The notes under the pieces: model-generated | Database searches by the model: none | What the model was told of the DNA's origin: nothing | The model's input: only the letters and a program-made list of their open reading frames with translations | Shown here: positions 38,827 through 38,858 of the stretch, piece by piece | Layout of the letters: every line of letters begins with the position of its first letter | Position numbering within the stretch: the stretch's first letter is position 1 | NCBI GenBank assembly: GCA_007135125.1 | Contig: SLJK01000105.1 | Coordinates: 1-38,858 of the forward strand | DNA from: Syntrophomonadaceae bacterium | GTDB taxonomy: Bacteria; Bacillota; Dethiobacteria; DTU022; UBA8154 | Reading direction: 5' to 3' | DNA: 38,858 nucleotides | Position numbers and translations under genes: made by a program

Positions 38827-38858
38827 ACCAGAAAAGGAGACAGGCGGTTTCTAAACCG

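Noticed and set aside
1-38858. CRISPR arrays, transposases, prophage genes
   Set aside because: No regularly spaced repeats and no matching ORFs; the window is housekeeping and metabolic genes
38845-38858. CGGTTT-CT-AAACCG inverted repeat at window end, possible mgtE terminator
   Set aside because: Truncated by the window edge, so the T-tract and full stem cannot be assessed

Overview
This 38.9 kb window appears to be a low-GC Firmicutes (Clostridia-type) chromosomal segment; that assignment is inferred from gene content and order. Every confident gene is on the + strand. From left to right it contains: the selA 3' end and selB; a probable operon (about 2.5-10.9 kb) combining a soluble HdrC-HdrB fusion protein, EtfB, EtfA, full-length HdrA, FlxD/MvhD, two FlxC/FlxB-like Fe-S proteins and a FlxA-like FAD/NAD(P) oxidoreductase, ending at a strong intrinsic terminator; an RseC-like Cys-rich membrane protein; a leader with possible alternative pairings ahead of an unusual 3-hydroxyacyl-CoA dehydrogenase/enoyl-CoA hydratase fusion; lysA-dapF-dapL-asd; bshC-bshB1-bshA (bacillithiol); hisH-hisA-hisF-hisI; ogt-type methyltransferase; an HD-domain protein; secD-secF; lapA-like; recJ; relA/spoT; dtd; hisS; aspS; a probable 6S RNA; and mgtE. 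The best candidate for an unusual system is the Etf-Hdr-Flx cluster, a plausible flavin-based bifurcating/confurcating complex linking NAD(H), ferredoxin and an ETF pool. Several of its subunits depart from canonical motifs. I saw no CRISPR arrays, transposons, prophage genes or tRNA/rRNA genes. No database searches were run, so family names come from recognised motifs in the translated ORFs.
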